Of a DNA stretch of 64,000 nt, positions 11,241 through 21,393 are shown piece after piece. A program made the position numbers and the translations under genes. Origin of the DNA: Sordaria brevicollis (Eukaryota > Ascomycota > Sordariomycetes > Sordariales > Sordariaceae); NCBI GenBank assembly GCA_033439795.1, contig JAUTDP010000009.1, positions 3,038,001-3,102,000 on the forward strand. Direction: 5' to 3'. Below the pieces are notes generated by a model that did no database searches, had not been told where the DNA came from, and saw only the letters and a list, made by a program, of their open reading frames with translations. The stretch's first letter is position 1. Every line of letters starts with the position of its first letter.

Positions 11241-12806
11241 ATGCCAACCACCCCCTCCAACTCCGTCACCACTTGTGCTCCCATCCGACCTCGTCCCCCT
11301 CTCCAACGAAGAAACGCCTCCCACTCTCTCTCCCTCTCCCCTTACCCAGGGGTGACCACCGACCTCCCAACAGACCTTACCACCGGCCTCCCCACCGGCC
11401 TCCCAACCGGCCATCCAAGCAACAACTCCACCGACCCCATTACTCCCCCGACAACCCCGACAACTCGCCCGCAAACTTCCCCCACCCCGCCAACAGCAAC
11501 CATGGCGACAACAACCATGGCGACAACAACCATGACGAAAACCGGCTTCTACCACTGCTCCTCCTCAACAGGGTCCTCCCTCTCCTTGAGCTCCATCAAC
11601 GGTCTTGATCACGACACTCGCCACGGAACGGCCTTAGCCCAGCAAAACTGGGAAGACCTGGTCCAGTCCATCACGATGGCCATCGCCATAAACCCCGGGG
11701 AGCGTGGGACCACTGGGACGGGGCAGGGCGAGGACGGGATCACGCCGTCCAGCCCCGTACCGTCTAGTCCCAGCCCGTCTAGTCCCAGCCCGTCTAGTCC
11801 CAGCCCGTCTAGTCTCTACAGTTCTTCGGATTCGAGTCCCAGGTCCAGACGGGGCTCCTCCAACGGAAGCGACACCGAGAGCTCGTTAGCGGTTAATCGG
11901 CCCTTGATGGTGAGATCTTTGGGCAGTGGACACTTGGTGGATTACGCAATCGGCAATCCGTTTGCGGACGAGATTGAGTTCGGGAGTGACGGCAGATCTT
12001 CTTTTGCCGGGGACGACAGTCCTTCTCTTTTTCCTCCTTCTCTTGACGGGGAGGATAACGACACGGTCGACACTTTTTCTTCCCCCTCAGCTGCTGCTGC
12101 TGCTGCTGGAAAGGATGCTGGAAGGGATGAGGGGGATAGTGGTGTGGTGGCTTGTGGGACTGTTGCACCGTACAGGCCGGAGGAGGTAGAGAAAAAGCAG
12201 AAGGGGAAAGGGAAAAAGAAGGGGGTTAGGTTTGCTGATGACGTGACGGTGCATGTCATTGGGGAGGAGAGGTGCTTTGGGGGGGAGGGTGCTTGTCTTT
12301 TTGTCCGTCGAGATGACAATGACAACGATAACGAGAACGACAGTCCTTTCTCTGCTGCTTCCGTTGTTGATAAGGGGCCGGAGAAGGATGTGGTCACTCC
12401 TGTCCCGACTCCCGTTGAGCCGCACACCCCAGAGAGCACACAAAAGGAACAAAATGAACAAAACGACGAGAAAAACGACAAGAAAGTCCGCTTCGACGAC
12501 ACCGTCACGGTAATCGGAGAAGACACGGTAATCGGAGAAGACACAATCACCAGAGAACCAAAAGATTCCAAGGTGGCTGCTGCGACGATAGAAGAAACCG
12601 GCGGAATGGACGCCTACGTCCCCGTTGGCAACAAAAAAAGGCAGCAAGAAATGGTGACGGAGATAATGAAGATGGAGATGTATCTGGGTATTGCTGGGTT
12701 GAAGAAGACTGACCATAAGAAGGAGGAGGGGAAGGGAAAGATTTTTTTGAAGATGTGGAAGGGTTTGTGGAAGGGGGTTGTGAAGGTTGTTTGTGTTGGG
12801 GTTTGA
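11241..12806 (+). CDS. Disordered protein with two KxVRF motifs
   Basis: 521 residues from the ATG at 11241, whose CCAAAATGCC context fits the Neurospora consensus. An in-frame ATG at 11115 would add 42 low-complexity residues but lies almost at the expected start of transcription. The protein is mostly low complexity: Thr/Pro-rich N-terminus with LPTGLPTG-type repeats, then Ser/Pro repeats (SPSPSSPSPSS), an Ala run and acidic stretches. Two matching segments stand out: KKGVRFADDVTV (KGVRF at 327-331) and KKVRFDDTVTV (KKVRF at 414-418). They fit the RVxF docking motif of protein phosphatase 1 and may be a repeated functional unit. After the second, VIGEDT is repeated in tandem. The C-terminus is basic and amphipathic (KMWKGLWKGVVKVV). 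No enzyme domain is visible; a scaffold or PP1 regulator is an inference only. Confidence 0.7.
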   Translation: MPTTPSNSVTTCAPIRPRPPLQRRNASHSLSLSPYPGVTTDLPTDLTTGLPTGLPTGHPSNNSTDPITPPTTPTTRPQTSPTPPTATMATTTMATTTMTKTGFYHCSSSTGSSLSLSSINGLDHDTRHGTALAQQNWEDLVQSITMAIAINPGERGTTGTGQGEDGITPSSPVPSSPSPSSPSPSSPSPSSLYSSSDSSPRSRRGSSNGSDTESSLAVNRPLMVRSLGSGHLVDYAIGNPFADEIEFGSDGRSSFAGDDSPSLFPPSLDGEDNDTVDTFSSPSAAAAAAGKDAGRDEGDSGVVACGTVAPYRPEEVEKKQKGKGKKKGVRFADDVTVHVIGEERCFGGEGACLFVRRDDNDNDNENDSPFSAASVVDKGPEKDVVTPVPTPVEPHTPESTQKEQNEQNDEKNDKKVRFDDTVTVIGEDTVIGEDTITREPKDSKVAAATIEETGGMDAYVPVGNKKRQQEMVTEIMKMEMYLGIAGLKKTDHKKEEGKGKIFLKMWKGLWKGVVKVVCVGV

Positions 12807-13227
12807 TGTTAGCAAGAGGTGGAAAGTTGTTTGTGATAGCGAATGTTCGGCTCGGGGTCAAGGACGGGGTGGAAGAAAGGAGGCATTTGGTTCCGGAAGG
12901 GAGTTTGGGTGGTTTTCATAGCGTGGAATGAATGAAATCGAATTGGATTGAACGACAAGATGACTGAACTCCATGGTTATTGCTCATGCTCTGCTGTGCT
13001 GTGCTGTGCTACTCGTGACAACTTCTTCCTCATTTTAGACAAGTGTCTCAAACAAAAAACTCTGTAACTCCTTCTCCGTGTACATGTGGATATCATAACA
13101 AGGCTTAAACAGTATTAAAACAGTGTGAAGTGAAGAAAAAGAAACCATGTGATGTGGTGGGTATCTATCATCTTTGGCCCAAAGACCAAAAAAAGCAGAA
13201 ACATTTGGTGAGAAGTGAGCAGTAAGT
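12807..13227. other. Intergenic between convergent genes
   Basis: 3' ends of two convergent genes. A short (TGTGC)n-type run lies near 12,995-13,010. Nothing else seen. Confidence 0.5.
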
Positions 13228-13764
13228 TTAGACGCCATGGCCTATCACCTCGTTAGCACATCTCCAGAACCACTTCGCCTACGAACAGGAGTACTTACGA
13301 CCCAACTTCTTCCCCATCTTCGACACCTCCTTAGCATGATACTGCTTAATCTTTGCCCTCCTCGCCTCTTCCTGAGCCTCAAGCTCCAAAGCCCTGACAT
13401 GCTCCCTCGCCTGCCTGACACTTTCGCGGGCAGCCATCAACGCGCGGTCGGCATCGCGCTCGGCGGCTTCGGCCATCATGACGCGCTCGCGGGCTTGCAT
13501 GATGGATGGGTCGACGTCGCGGTTGGTGCCGGGGCCGTTGCCGAAGGTGCGTGAGAGGAGACTGCCCTTGCGCTGGGTACCGGTGCCGGAGTCGCGGCTG
13601 GTGGAGCGGTGGCGGTCTGATGAGGAGCTGGAGTAGGTGGGTGATTGAGGAGAGGGAGAGCGGTGGTGGGAGCCGCCGAAGAGGGAGTGCTTCTTGGGAG
13701 CGGGCTCGTGGTGGACGGGAGCCGGGGCGGGCTCGGGTTCGGCGTGGCGGGAGAAGAGAGGCAT
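13228..13764 (-). CDS. Conserved ascomycete coiled-coil protein, unknown function
   Basis: 159 residues in two exons: 13764-13299 and 13241-13228. The 57-base intron has a GTAAGT donor, a GCTAAC branch site and an AG acceptor nine bases after the branch core. Splicing replaces the readthrough tail by the ending LGRHGV and the frame closes exactly. The N-terminus is MPLFSRH followed by a Pro/Glu/His-rich segment and a Ser-rich basic segment (RSPSPQSPTYSSSSSD). From about residue 85 to 145 runs a charged, alanine-rich helix with the pattern ARERVMMAEAAERDADRALMAAR, a likely coiled coil. The MPLF start, DPSI box, AERDADRAL helix and KxLGRHGV end remind me of small uncharacterised proteins found across Sordariomycetes; no function is known to me. 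Confidence 0.8.
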
Positions 13765-15166
13765 GTTTGCTGTTGTGTGTGGTTGTTGTTGGAGTTGGTT
13801 GAGGTGAGGATATTCAGATGCTGCTCTGACTTGTATGAGTTGATGTTATCGATGTCGATGAAGATAAAGTTCTTTGACACAGAAAACGCCAACACTCGCT
13901 GGTATTTCTATTCCTCCACATCCCCATCCATCATCGTTCGTGTACCTCATCAAACCTGCTTTTGCAGCATGTATGTCGACGACGGCCGACGACGTCGTTG
14001 GTGACGATCAATACCAAACATGACGTCAAATCATGTTGGTGAAGGAGGGTGACAGGACCCTTTGAATGGCTTGAAACACACGCGATCCAATGAGAAGGCC
14101 GAAAAATGACGATGATGGCGGGGCGTAGCAACAGCCCGGCAGCCCAACAAGACCCTGAATCGTGGTGGACAGGACCCTGAGACTGACAAAAAAATGTAAA
14201 TATCCGATGCAGGGTATCGGGCCTAGAACCATTATCACGGGGAATGCCATCATCGGTGGTTGAGGTGAGGTGAGTCGGCGTGGAATGCTTTTTGGGAACA
14301 AGCTTCCTGCCAAGTTTCCCTGTTTTCAAGCTTTTCAGCCACAGAAGACCACTCGTTTTGCGCAGCACTGGTGATTCAAGCATTGCCAAGTCTGTGCCGC
14401 GGTATGAGGTCAACTGTGGCTTGGATGGCTTGGCTCCGTTATTTCTCGTTGAATATTAGAGAAGATGCAAAGACAACATGGTCATATTGGAATCGCAGAG
14501 TGCATCGTCAACTCTCCAGGGCATCGAGACACTCGAGCAAATCTAGTCTTCAGCGAGGTTTTGCCGGTGGTAGTCAACGTAGAGAATTCGCCAGTGCTGG
14601 GATACGAACACGATCAATGGTTGTCATGCATAAAGTCGTGGTGCTGATCCCTTCCTGGATCTCGCGATGATGTCGTGGAAGCTTCAAAACATTCTCGAAA
14701 ACAAAAACATGGAAATAAGGTTGCCAAGAGAAACGTGAAGTGGATCATAACGATGGCGCTAAGAATTTCGGTGGGGACTTTGGAAGACGATGCGGGGGAT
14801 CACGTGAACGACATCCTGCCTTACGGACCCCACCAAGGCTGGACAGCTGGTCCGTGCATCCTCGCCGCGGTTTGAAGCTCCACTGAAGCAAGAGCGCGTC
14901 GGGACTTTTGCAGCACTCAGCAATTGGTTTCAACTTTCAGTTCAAGCAATTGGCAAACAGAAGGAAAGCAATTCTTCCACCAAACATCATCACCACCCAT
15001 TTCTTCATCCGCACCATACAACCAACGACCGCACAGCTTCAGAAGTGTGATCGCCTATTAAAGCAACCAAAACTATCCAGTATTCTTGAAACAGAGTAGC
15101 GATCGTCCACATCATATCTTTCTCCAGGCACAGGGCAGCTACATCACCCACCACCAGCAGATAATC
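13765..15166. other. Intergenic between divergent genes
   Basis: Shared upstream region of the coiled-coil gene (minus) and the RNPS1-like gene (plus). Open frames here (for example minus 13,931-14,413) show no codon bias. Confidence 0.45.
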
Positions 15167-16181
15167 ATGGCCTCCCGCTCGAGGTCCCGGTCCGTCGACC
15201 GCTACGATGACCGCTCCCGATCTCCTACACCCCGCCGCAACCGTTCTCCCACACCTCGCTCTGTCCGCGACTACTCCCGCGAACCTTCACCCAGAGATGC
15301 TTCCCTCGACCGGGAACGAGGTCGCTCGCCACCCCGCAGGAACGGTGGTGGTCGTCGCAGCTTGAGCCCGCGCGACAGGAGCTACAGCCGTGGAAGAGAC
15401 AGCCGTTCGAGATCCCGAAGCATTACCCGCAGTCCGAGCCCACAACAGCCCGTGAGGAGCACCAAGATTGTTGTCGAGCGCTTGACCAAAAACATCAACG
15501 AGAACCACCTTCGCGAAATCTTTGGCCAGTTTGGAGAGATTGAGGATTTGGATCTACCTTTGAACAGGACATGTACGTTGCACCTGTCGTCATCAGATTT
15601 TGAACTGAGCTAACCTCTCCACAACAGCCCGCACAAACCGCGGCACAGCTTACATCCTCTACGTCCACGAAGCCGACGCCGAAGCCGCCATCGCCCACAT
15701 GCACGAAGCCCAGCTCGACGGCGCCGTCATCAACGTCTCCATCGTTCTTCCCCGCCGCAAATTCTCTCCTTCTCCACCTACCGCTCGAAGGGGCGCCAAC
15801 TATGACCCTCGCCAACCCCCGCCAGGACCCAGCCGTGGCAACCGTGGCGGCCGCAACAGATCTCCCCGTGGTGGCCGTCACGCGCATCGCTCGGATACGT
15901 ACCGACCTCGCTCGCTGTCACGGTCACGATCTCGTTCTCGCTCACCTGTAGCGGCCTCTGGAGGAAACAGGAGGTATCGGTCTAGGTCACGCTCTTGGTC
16001 TTCCCGAAGCCGCACTCCTAGCCCGAGAGGTGGACGTGGTGGAAGAGGTGGAGGCGGTAGAGGAGGTGGAAGAAACGACGTGGATGACAGAGGCCGTAGG
16101 AGTCCTAGCCGCGCTAGTTACGACAGCTACGATCGCAAGAGCAGAAGCCGCAGCCGCAGTCGCGATTGGGATAGGCGCTAG
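15167..16181 (+). CDS. RNPS1-like SR/RRM splicing protein
   Basis: 319 residues in two exons, 15167-15572 and 15628-16181. The 55-base intron (GTACGT donor, GCTAAC branch, CAG acceptor) splits a Ser codon inside the RRM. Residues 1-98 are an RS domain (SRSRSRS, SPTPRR and RDYSRE repeats). An RRM follows at about 99-175: RNP2-like KIVVERL, then LREIFGQFGEI, and RNP1-like RGTAYILYV. It ends in VLPRRKFSPSP, very like human RNPS1, where the RRM leads into a PRRFSPP segment. Residues 180-319 are again RS/RG-rich, including GGRGGRGGG. In animals RNPS1 belongs to the ASAP/PSAP complexes on the exon junction complex and acts in nuclear mRNA splicing and quality control. The same role here is inferred. 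Neighbours are unrelated. Confidence 0.88.
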
Positions 16182-18171
16182 GTGCACCCCTCGCGCAGAC
16201 AGTTAGCTGGCACAAGCTTCGTCAAGGGGGAGGAGGATCGGTACTAAAAGACATACAACTTCACGATTCGGTACATGTGTCCTTGAGTCCAACGAGCAAG
16301 GAGCGGGAGATTTGGACGTCAAGTTTGGACGCGGAACATGCATCGTCAAATAAAGGCGGAGGAAGATCATAACTCAAATGAATAACTTCGACATTGAGCG
16401 CTACGACTACAGCCCTCGCGGTTCTTACCTCAAAGTGTTGGTGGGCGACAATAATGGGCCAAGGGGACCATCAGGCATTGGGAGTGGTTAGACAAAAGGC
16501 AGAGGGGGCAAAAAACGGACGACAACTGGTGCGGTGTGAGTGCTATTCCCTTTGAAGGGAGGATTGTACCAAGAACAGTGTAGGAAAAGGGGGTTTACTC
16601 GTGTTAGCTTACATCGATCGGACAGGGTGCCTGACGAACATCTCGCGATCCCATCGAATATCCCAAGATAGTTCCCGACGACGGCAACGCTGCCGTTGGT
16701 CCCAAGAAGACATGAATACGAAGAATAAGATACCATCAAAGATTCCAACATTGGTGTTCCTCGGCGTCCGTTCTCAATGCTTGGTGGTGGTATGTGATTT
16801 ATTTTCCCTTGCTCGGATCGTGTTTCGTATTTTGGTCTGCTCTCTCCTTCTCTCCGACCTAGCCATAATCTGTCCTCACCGGCGGCCAAGTGTAAGCTCG
16901 TTGAACCAACCCGATGTTCCATCTCGTACTCTCCCTGTCCCAAGTTAGAAGCTTGTTACAGTACCGCCAAGTAACATCCTCAACCCAGTTTTGCTCTTCC
17001 GCGTTGGATGCATGTCATCATCAATAAACCGACCAATGACATGTGTGCTGACCGAACATCCAGACAACCCCCGTTAGACACAAACGGCGATTCGTGTTCC
17101 CCTCGCCAAGGGAACGCGCAACTTCGCAACGCCGTTAAACCGTCAAGCTTATTGCCTGCCTGTTTGGAATTCTCGAGGTGACTCCTTCGAAAGTTTACCA
17201 ACGATCTTGCAAACATAGTGGGAAGATATCACCGCCCAGAGCCTCATCCACTCATCCAAGATTACCAAGCTCGTTTACGTGATGCTTTCTACCCTTACCT
17301 CAACAACGAAACAGGCCCGATTACGATCGGCAACAGCGATGACTGAGCTAATAACCCCTGGCTCGAACTTCGAAAGAACTTGACCGGGGAACGAGACGTT
17401 CGGTCAGCCCTAAACGTGGACCGTGAGCCCCAGGCTCCCAGGCTCCCCTGCAACATCCGTCATGTGCCGCGCGTATCTAGGGATTGGGGGAATATCCTAG
17501 TATTTCACAGTCTCGGATACAAGCGAATTGCGCCACACGATGCGACCAGAGACCAGAGACCGAGCCGGCACTTGTTCGGACGGTTACTACTGTCCCGCCT
17601 ACTGTCCCGTCAAGTTGGGTCGGTGAGATGCGGCTGGTTGGTAGTGGTAGTGGTAGTGGTAGTGGTACGAATCCGAGCATCACTGAACGAACTACATACC
17701 TACCTTTCCTATCTACATCCACAAACGCCAAACCCATCCAAGCCTACGGGTCCAATCACCTTGTTGACAACGGCCTCAGTATGCGTGGCAAGTCACAACT
17801 AACTACAAAGTGATTCCTCACTTTCAGCCAAATGGCCTTTAATCTCTCAATGGGGCATTTCTTTCTTTCGCTTACTGACAATGTCATCATGTCTTCGATT
17901 TTCCACGTGTCTTTACACCCTGCCCTCTCCTCTGCCCCTGGCTGAGAACATCAGAGCACATGACGAACAACGAATGTGCGAGATGCACAAGGCAGCACCC
18001 GGAGGTGCGAAGTCTTCGCGCGCCGCAAAAACTTAATCTGGGATTGAGGGTTAGATCATCCTGGACGGTTTTCTGCTCCCCCGCTGGGTTGATTTTTATC
18101 TGTTTTGCTTACTGTTCGTCGGATTTCTCGCTTTTGATAGCTTGGCAGCCCGCTGCTGGGAACAGGTGTCG
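16182..18171. other. Intergenic
   Basis: 3' region of the RNPS1-like gene, then 2 kb with no supportable gene. A (GTAGTG)n microsatellite lies at 17,641-17,668. Several 80-150 codon open frames overlap on opposite strands without codon bias. Confidence 0.4.
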
Positions 18172-18561
18172 ATGAGTACTGAATTGTGCTCACCAATACT
18201 CCTTCCTACCAATACGGTATATATGCCCACCTACCGGACTCCCCGAGACGGTTCCTGCCGCTGGTTCCCCACCAAGGTACATAGTATCATGTTCGGGAAC
18301 GAGGAACCATGCAGCCTTACCACTTACGAGGAGCCTGGCTCGGATCCTGCCCTGCTCAACGCGGCTTGGCCAGCTATGATGATTGATGGGCATGGTGCCT
18401 GGATGTGGTCTCGTGGCCTGGGGGGTCAGGGGGTAAGTCATGTTACCCGCTATGCGCTCGTTGGAGGACGAATCGAGGACTTCACGAAAATAGGGGAGTT
18501 ACTTTCAACGAAGCGCTGCTTAGTTTTGCCATGCTGGTTCACCGATATTTGGCTCTACTAA
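18172..18561 (+). CDS. Hypothetical protein, possibly longer by splicing
   Basis: 129 residues if read through. The first 87 codons (from ATG at 18172) look coding: TPRDGSCRWFPTK, SLTTYEEPGSDPALL and WPAMMIDGHGAWMW, with C/G-ending codons. At 18433 a perfect GTAAGT donor falls exactly on a codon boundary, and coding character fades after it. So the true gene probably splices there. A TACTAAT branch-like site at about 18,553 and a later AG could form the acceptor, but I could not settle on an exon 2. No family recognised. Confidence 0.4.
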   Translation: MSTELCSPILLPTNTVYMPTYRTPRDGSCRWFPTKVHSIMFGNEEPCSLTTYEEPGSDPALLNAAWPAMMIDGHGAWMWSRGLGGQGVSHVTRYALVGGRIEDFTKIGELLSTKRCLVLPCWFTDIWLY

Positions 18562-18776
18562 TGGGCTCGTTGGTGCCTTGCGGCTTTGTTGTGTCGTGTT
18601 GTGTTGGGTCACCGAGGCTCTGCAACAAAATCATCGTTGGGGGCTGCGAGAAAATGCTTCTTAGTTTTGCGCAAGAGCGTTGGTCCGTATTGTATTGGCT
18701 TTAACGCCGGATTGTTGACAATGGATTATACGGTTGTTGGTGTTGTTGCTATCGCCAACGTTATAACACCTCCGAG

Positions 18777-18782
18777 TATAAA
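18777..18782 (+). promoter_or_regulatory. TATA box of the frameshifted small gene
   Basis: GAGTATAAAGG, 104 bases upstream of the ATG at 18886. Confidence 0.55.
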
Positions 18783-18885
18783 GGATGTCGCGACCTCACT
18801 GTCCGAATGAATTCTCTCCTTACTCTTGAGTGCTATTCCCATATCACATCCTGAACCTCAACGCCACTCTTCCAGCATAACCAAA

Positions 18886-19379
18886 ATGATATCAATCGAC
18901 TTCACCGTCTTCGATCTGCCCTTCCCTACGGTAAACCTTCAACCAATTTGGATCACCGACGAGGATGAGTTCTTTACGAAGTACGCCTCCTCCGAGATGA
19001 TGCCTCAGGCTCTTCGACTTCTTCCCTTCACCACTCTCCCCAACCCACCTCGTCCGCCTACGCCCCCGCCGGGACCCAGACCGGGACCGTTGAGGCCGAG
19101 GCCGAACGTGCCTACTCCGCCGCCTACGCCGAGGAAATGATTCAATCCGTCGAGGTATGCGAAATCCCGTTCGTACAGCAGCCTTCTTAGAATGACGAGA
19201 GATTCAAGCTAACACTCTTGAGAAAGCTTCACATGAGGCATATCTCGAGTTTCAACAAGGCGTTCAATGGACATGGACATGGATACGGACAAGGTGCAAA
19301 AGGCTACAATAGATTTCACGTGGATTTCGGGAAGATGAGAGAGGCGTCTGTTGCGAACTGGATGACTCTCGGGGATTAA
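18886..19379 (+). pseudogene. Small two-exon gene broken by one frameshift
   Basis: A TATA box, a good start (CCAAAATGAT at 18886), two exons and a stop are all present, but exon 1 changes frame. From 18886 the first frame codes MISIDFTVFDLPFP and continues to about KYASSE. Between 18,969 and about 19,030 coding character moves one base earlier, to a frame reading SSAYAPAGTQTGTVEAEAER and ending YAEEMIQSVE at 19154. An intron follows (19155-19226; GTATGC donor, GCTAAC branch, AAAG acceptor). Exon 2 is 19227-19379 (LHMRHISSFNKAFNGHG ... WMTLGD, stop TAA). No intron of suitable length joins the two halves of exon 1, so a one-base deletion, or an assembly error, is the simplest reading. The original frame alone ends in a Pro-rich tail at 19140. 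Family unknown. Confidence 0.65.
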
Positions 19380-20061
19380 TGGGATAGTGGCTAAGGAAAT
19401 GGGGTGCCTTGCGGATATCATAGCTGTTGGAGTTAATGGTTACTGAGTTACAGAATACACTCCGCTTCAGAAACCCATTATTGACCATGGCAAAATGTCA
19501 ACTATTGAACTTCTGTGTAACATTTCGCGCTTACTAGCCCTCGACCAATCTTGTATAACGTAAACTAAGCGGTGAGAAGTACCTCCAGTGGTGCTTACTA
19601 ACTCCCATAGCAGCCCTACAGCCCTACTGGTTGAGGTCAGCGAGGCTCAAGTGCATTCGGTCCGAGTTCCAAACTACCGGGAGGGCCTAAAACGCACCAG
19701 CGTGATCCAGCTTCGGTGTCGACAAAGAACCAGTTAGTGTCAGGAAACTACAGTGTCCCATCCCGTCTCCGTCCACAACTACGGTGTTGAATTCCAACTG
19801 GAGGTAAGGAAGTCAGTCAGATTGATCAGCCCTATAGGGCTGCAGGGCTGGGGGCATGTGATCATCTACCCAGCCCAACAGCCTGAAAGGGAGACCCGCC
19901 AGAACTTGTAAGTGTAATGATCAGAGTAGTTATCCAATGCTTCAATGTACCAGTTATGGACACCAGCTGCGGACGTGAATTGTCAATGAAGATGGCACGT
20001 TGCAGTGGGCAAAAGTGGTATGTAAGACATGGGAGAGAAAAAGAAAAGAACCAAAAAGATT
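19380..20061. other. Intergenic
   Basis: Region between the broken small gene and the tRNA. No supportable frame. Confidence 0.4.
20053..20057 (-). terminator. RNA polymerase III terminator of the tRNA
   Basis: Five T on the minus strand, five bases after the tRNA 3' end, followed by further T-rich runs. Confidence 0.6.
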
Positions 20062-20143
20062 TACCCTACCAGGGAGTCGAACCCTGCGCTGCGGAAGAAC
20101 TTGGTTTGAGAATCCGCCATGTTAACCGATACACCAGTAAGGT
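20062..20143 (-). tRNA. tRNA-Glu(CTC) with a 10-base intron
   Basis: Read on the minus strand, 82 bases fold into a full cloverleaf. The acceptor ACCTTAC pairs with GTAGGGT (one U-G pair); the D arm is GTGT/ACAT around an 8-base loop containing GGTT. The anticodon stem is GCGGA/TCCGC, and the T arm is CAGGG-TTCGACT-CCCTG. The discriminator base is A. The anticodon loop is too long for a simple tRNA. Placing the usual nuclear intron between positions 37 and 38 (20,106-20,097) leaves the loop TTCTCAT with anticodon CTC, hence Glu reading GAG. The A box (TGGTGTATCGG) and B box (GGGTTCGACTC) are both good. The assignment rests on my hand folding; the intron boundaries could shift by a base without changing the anticodon. 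Confidence 0.85.
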
Positions 20144-21393
20144 TTTTTTTCTCTTCTGTTCTGGTTGGAAAATTAGACGGAAAGGTGGGCTTATGAAGGG
20201 TTGTTTTGTTTGTTTGTGGGGGAAGGTGTTGGCCTGGTTGGGGTGTTGAAGTGTTTGCGAGGGAAGGAGCAGGATGAGAGTGGATAATGAAGGTGGCAGG
20301 CGGATAGATACATGGAAGGAAGTTGTGCTAAACGACAAGACTGGTTGGAGCCGTCAACTAATAGTTTATCATAAAGTAGCTGGAATAGAGTCTATTGTTG
20401 TAGAGCTTTGGATTCTATCGTTGCGGCTTGAGATTTTCAGACCAGAAAAATCTATGACCTCTCTTTTTCAGGTCAGGTTGGACACTCTCCGATTCCTGAA
20501 TAACAACGTGGGTAGTGGACCTGAAAGAGCAGGGCTCTCATAAGAAGAAGCGTGAGATCCATCTCATTGTGATGTTGAAGTCTCGCAGTCCGTTTTCTGC
20601 GATTTTTTTAACCCCGACAAGTTGATGCTATTCCCAACTTCGAGGACCTTGATGGCTTTGATCCATGCCAGACGCCCTGGCAGCTGCAGAGCGCACTGAC
20701 ACTGCCAGCACATGCCCGACAAGGGGCGCAGACAGGTCCCTGAAAGAAAGTCTTGGCTTACCGAATCGGGATCCACTTATGTCAGCAAGGGACACCGTAT
20801 CGGCCAATGACTACACTTCAAAATGTGCGATAAGCTGATAAGCGACTGATAAGATCCGGCTGACCCATGCGAAAAGACAAAGTCAAGGGGAGAAAAAAAG
20901 AATTTTGGTGGGGCTCTTTTGTGTTTCGCTGTCCGATTGTTCAGAAAGGTTCTTCCTGCCAGACGCCAAAAAAGACACCGACACAGGTGCTGTGCCCCCC
21001 GAGTTTGCCCACCGCTTCACCCAGCAAAGGGACCCGCCACCGCCTTCCCAGTCGGTCCAAGTCTACCAGGAGACTAGTCCACTTCACTCCGACTGCAGCC
21101 AGCATTCGGTGGGATTGTGTCCGCTAGCCTTTTGCTTTTTTCCATTCTTCCCTTTCCCTTTTCCTTCTTCTCTTTTTGCTTCACCTCCAAACCACCCATC
21201 CACCCACCATCACCAGATCTGTCTGCGTTTTGCGACAGCATCAACCAAGGCTTCCCTTTCTCCCTCCGCCTTGTGTCACGGGCATCTCTTTTCGGCCCCG
21301 GTCCCTATCAGAGACCGTTCTCTTCTAACACTACTCCCAAATCTCCCCTCTTTCTTTATACCAGAAAACCCAACCAAAAAATAAACCACAGAC
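20144..21393. other. Intergenic and eEF3 promoter/leader
   Basis: Upstream region of the eEF3 gene. A strong C/T tract at about 21,127-21,185 (runs of TTTTCC and CTTTCCC) resembles the pyrimidine-rich leaders of highly expressed fungal genes. Overlapping open frames at 20,867-21,419 are by-products of this bias. Confidence 0.5.
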
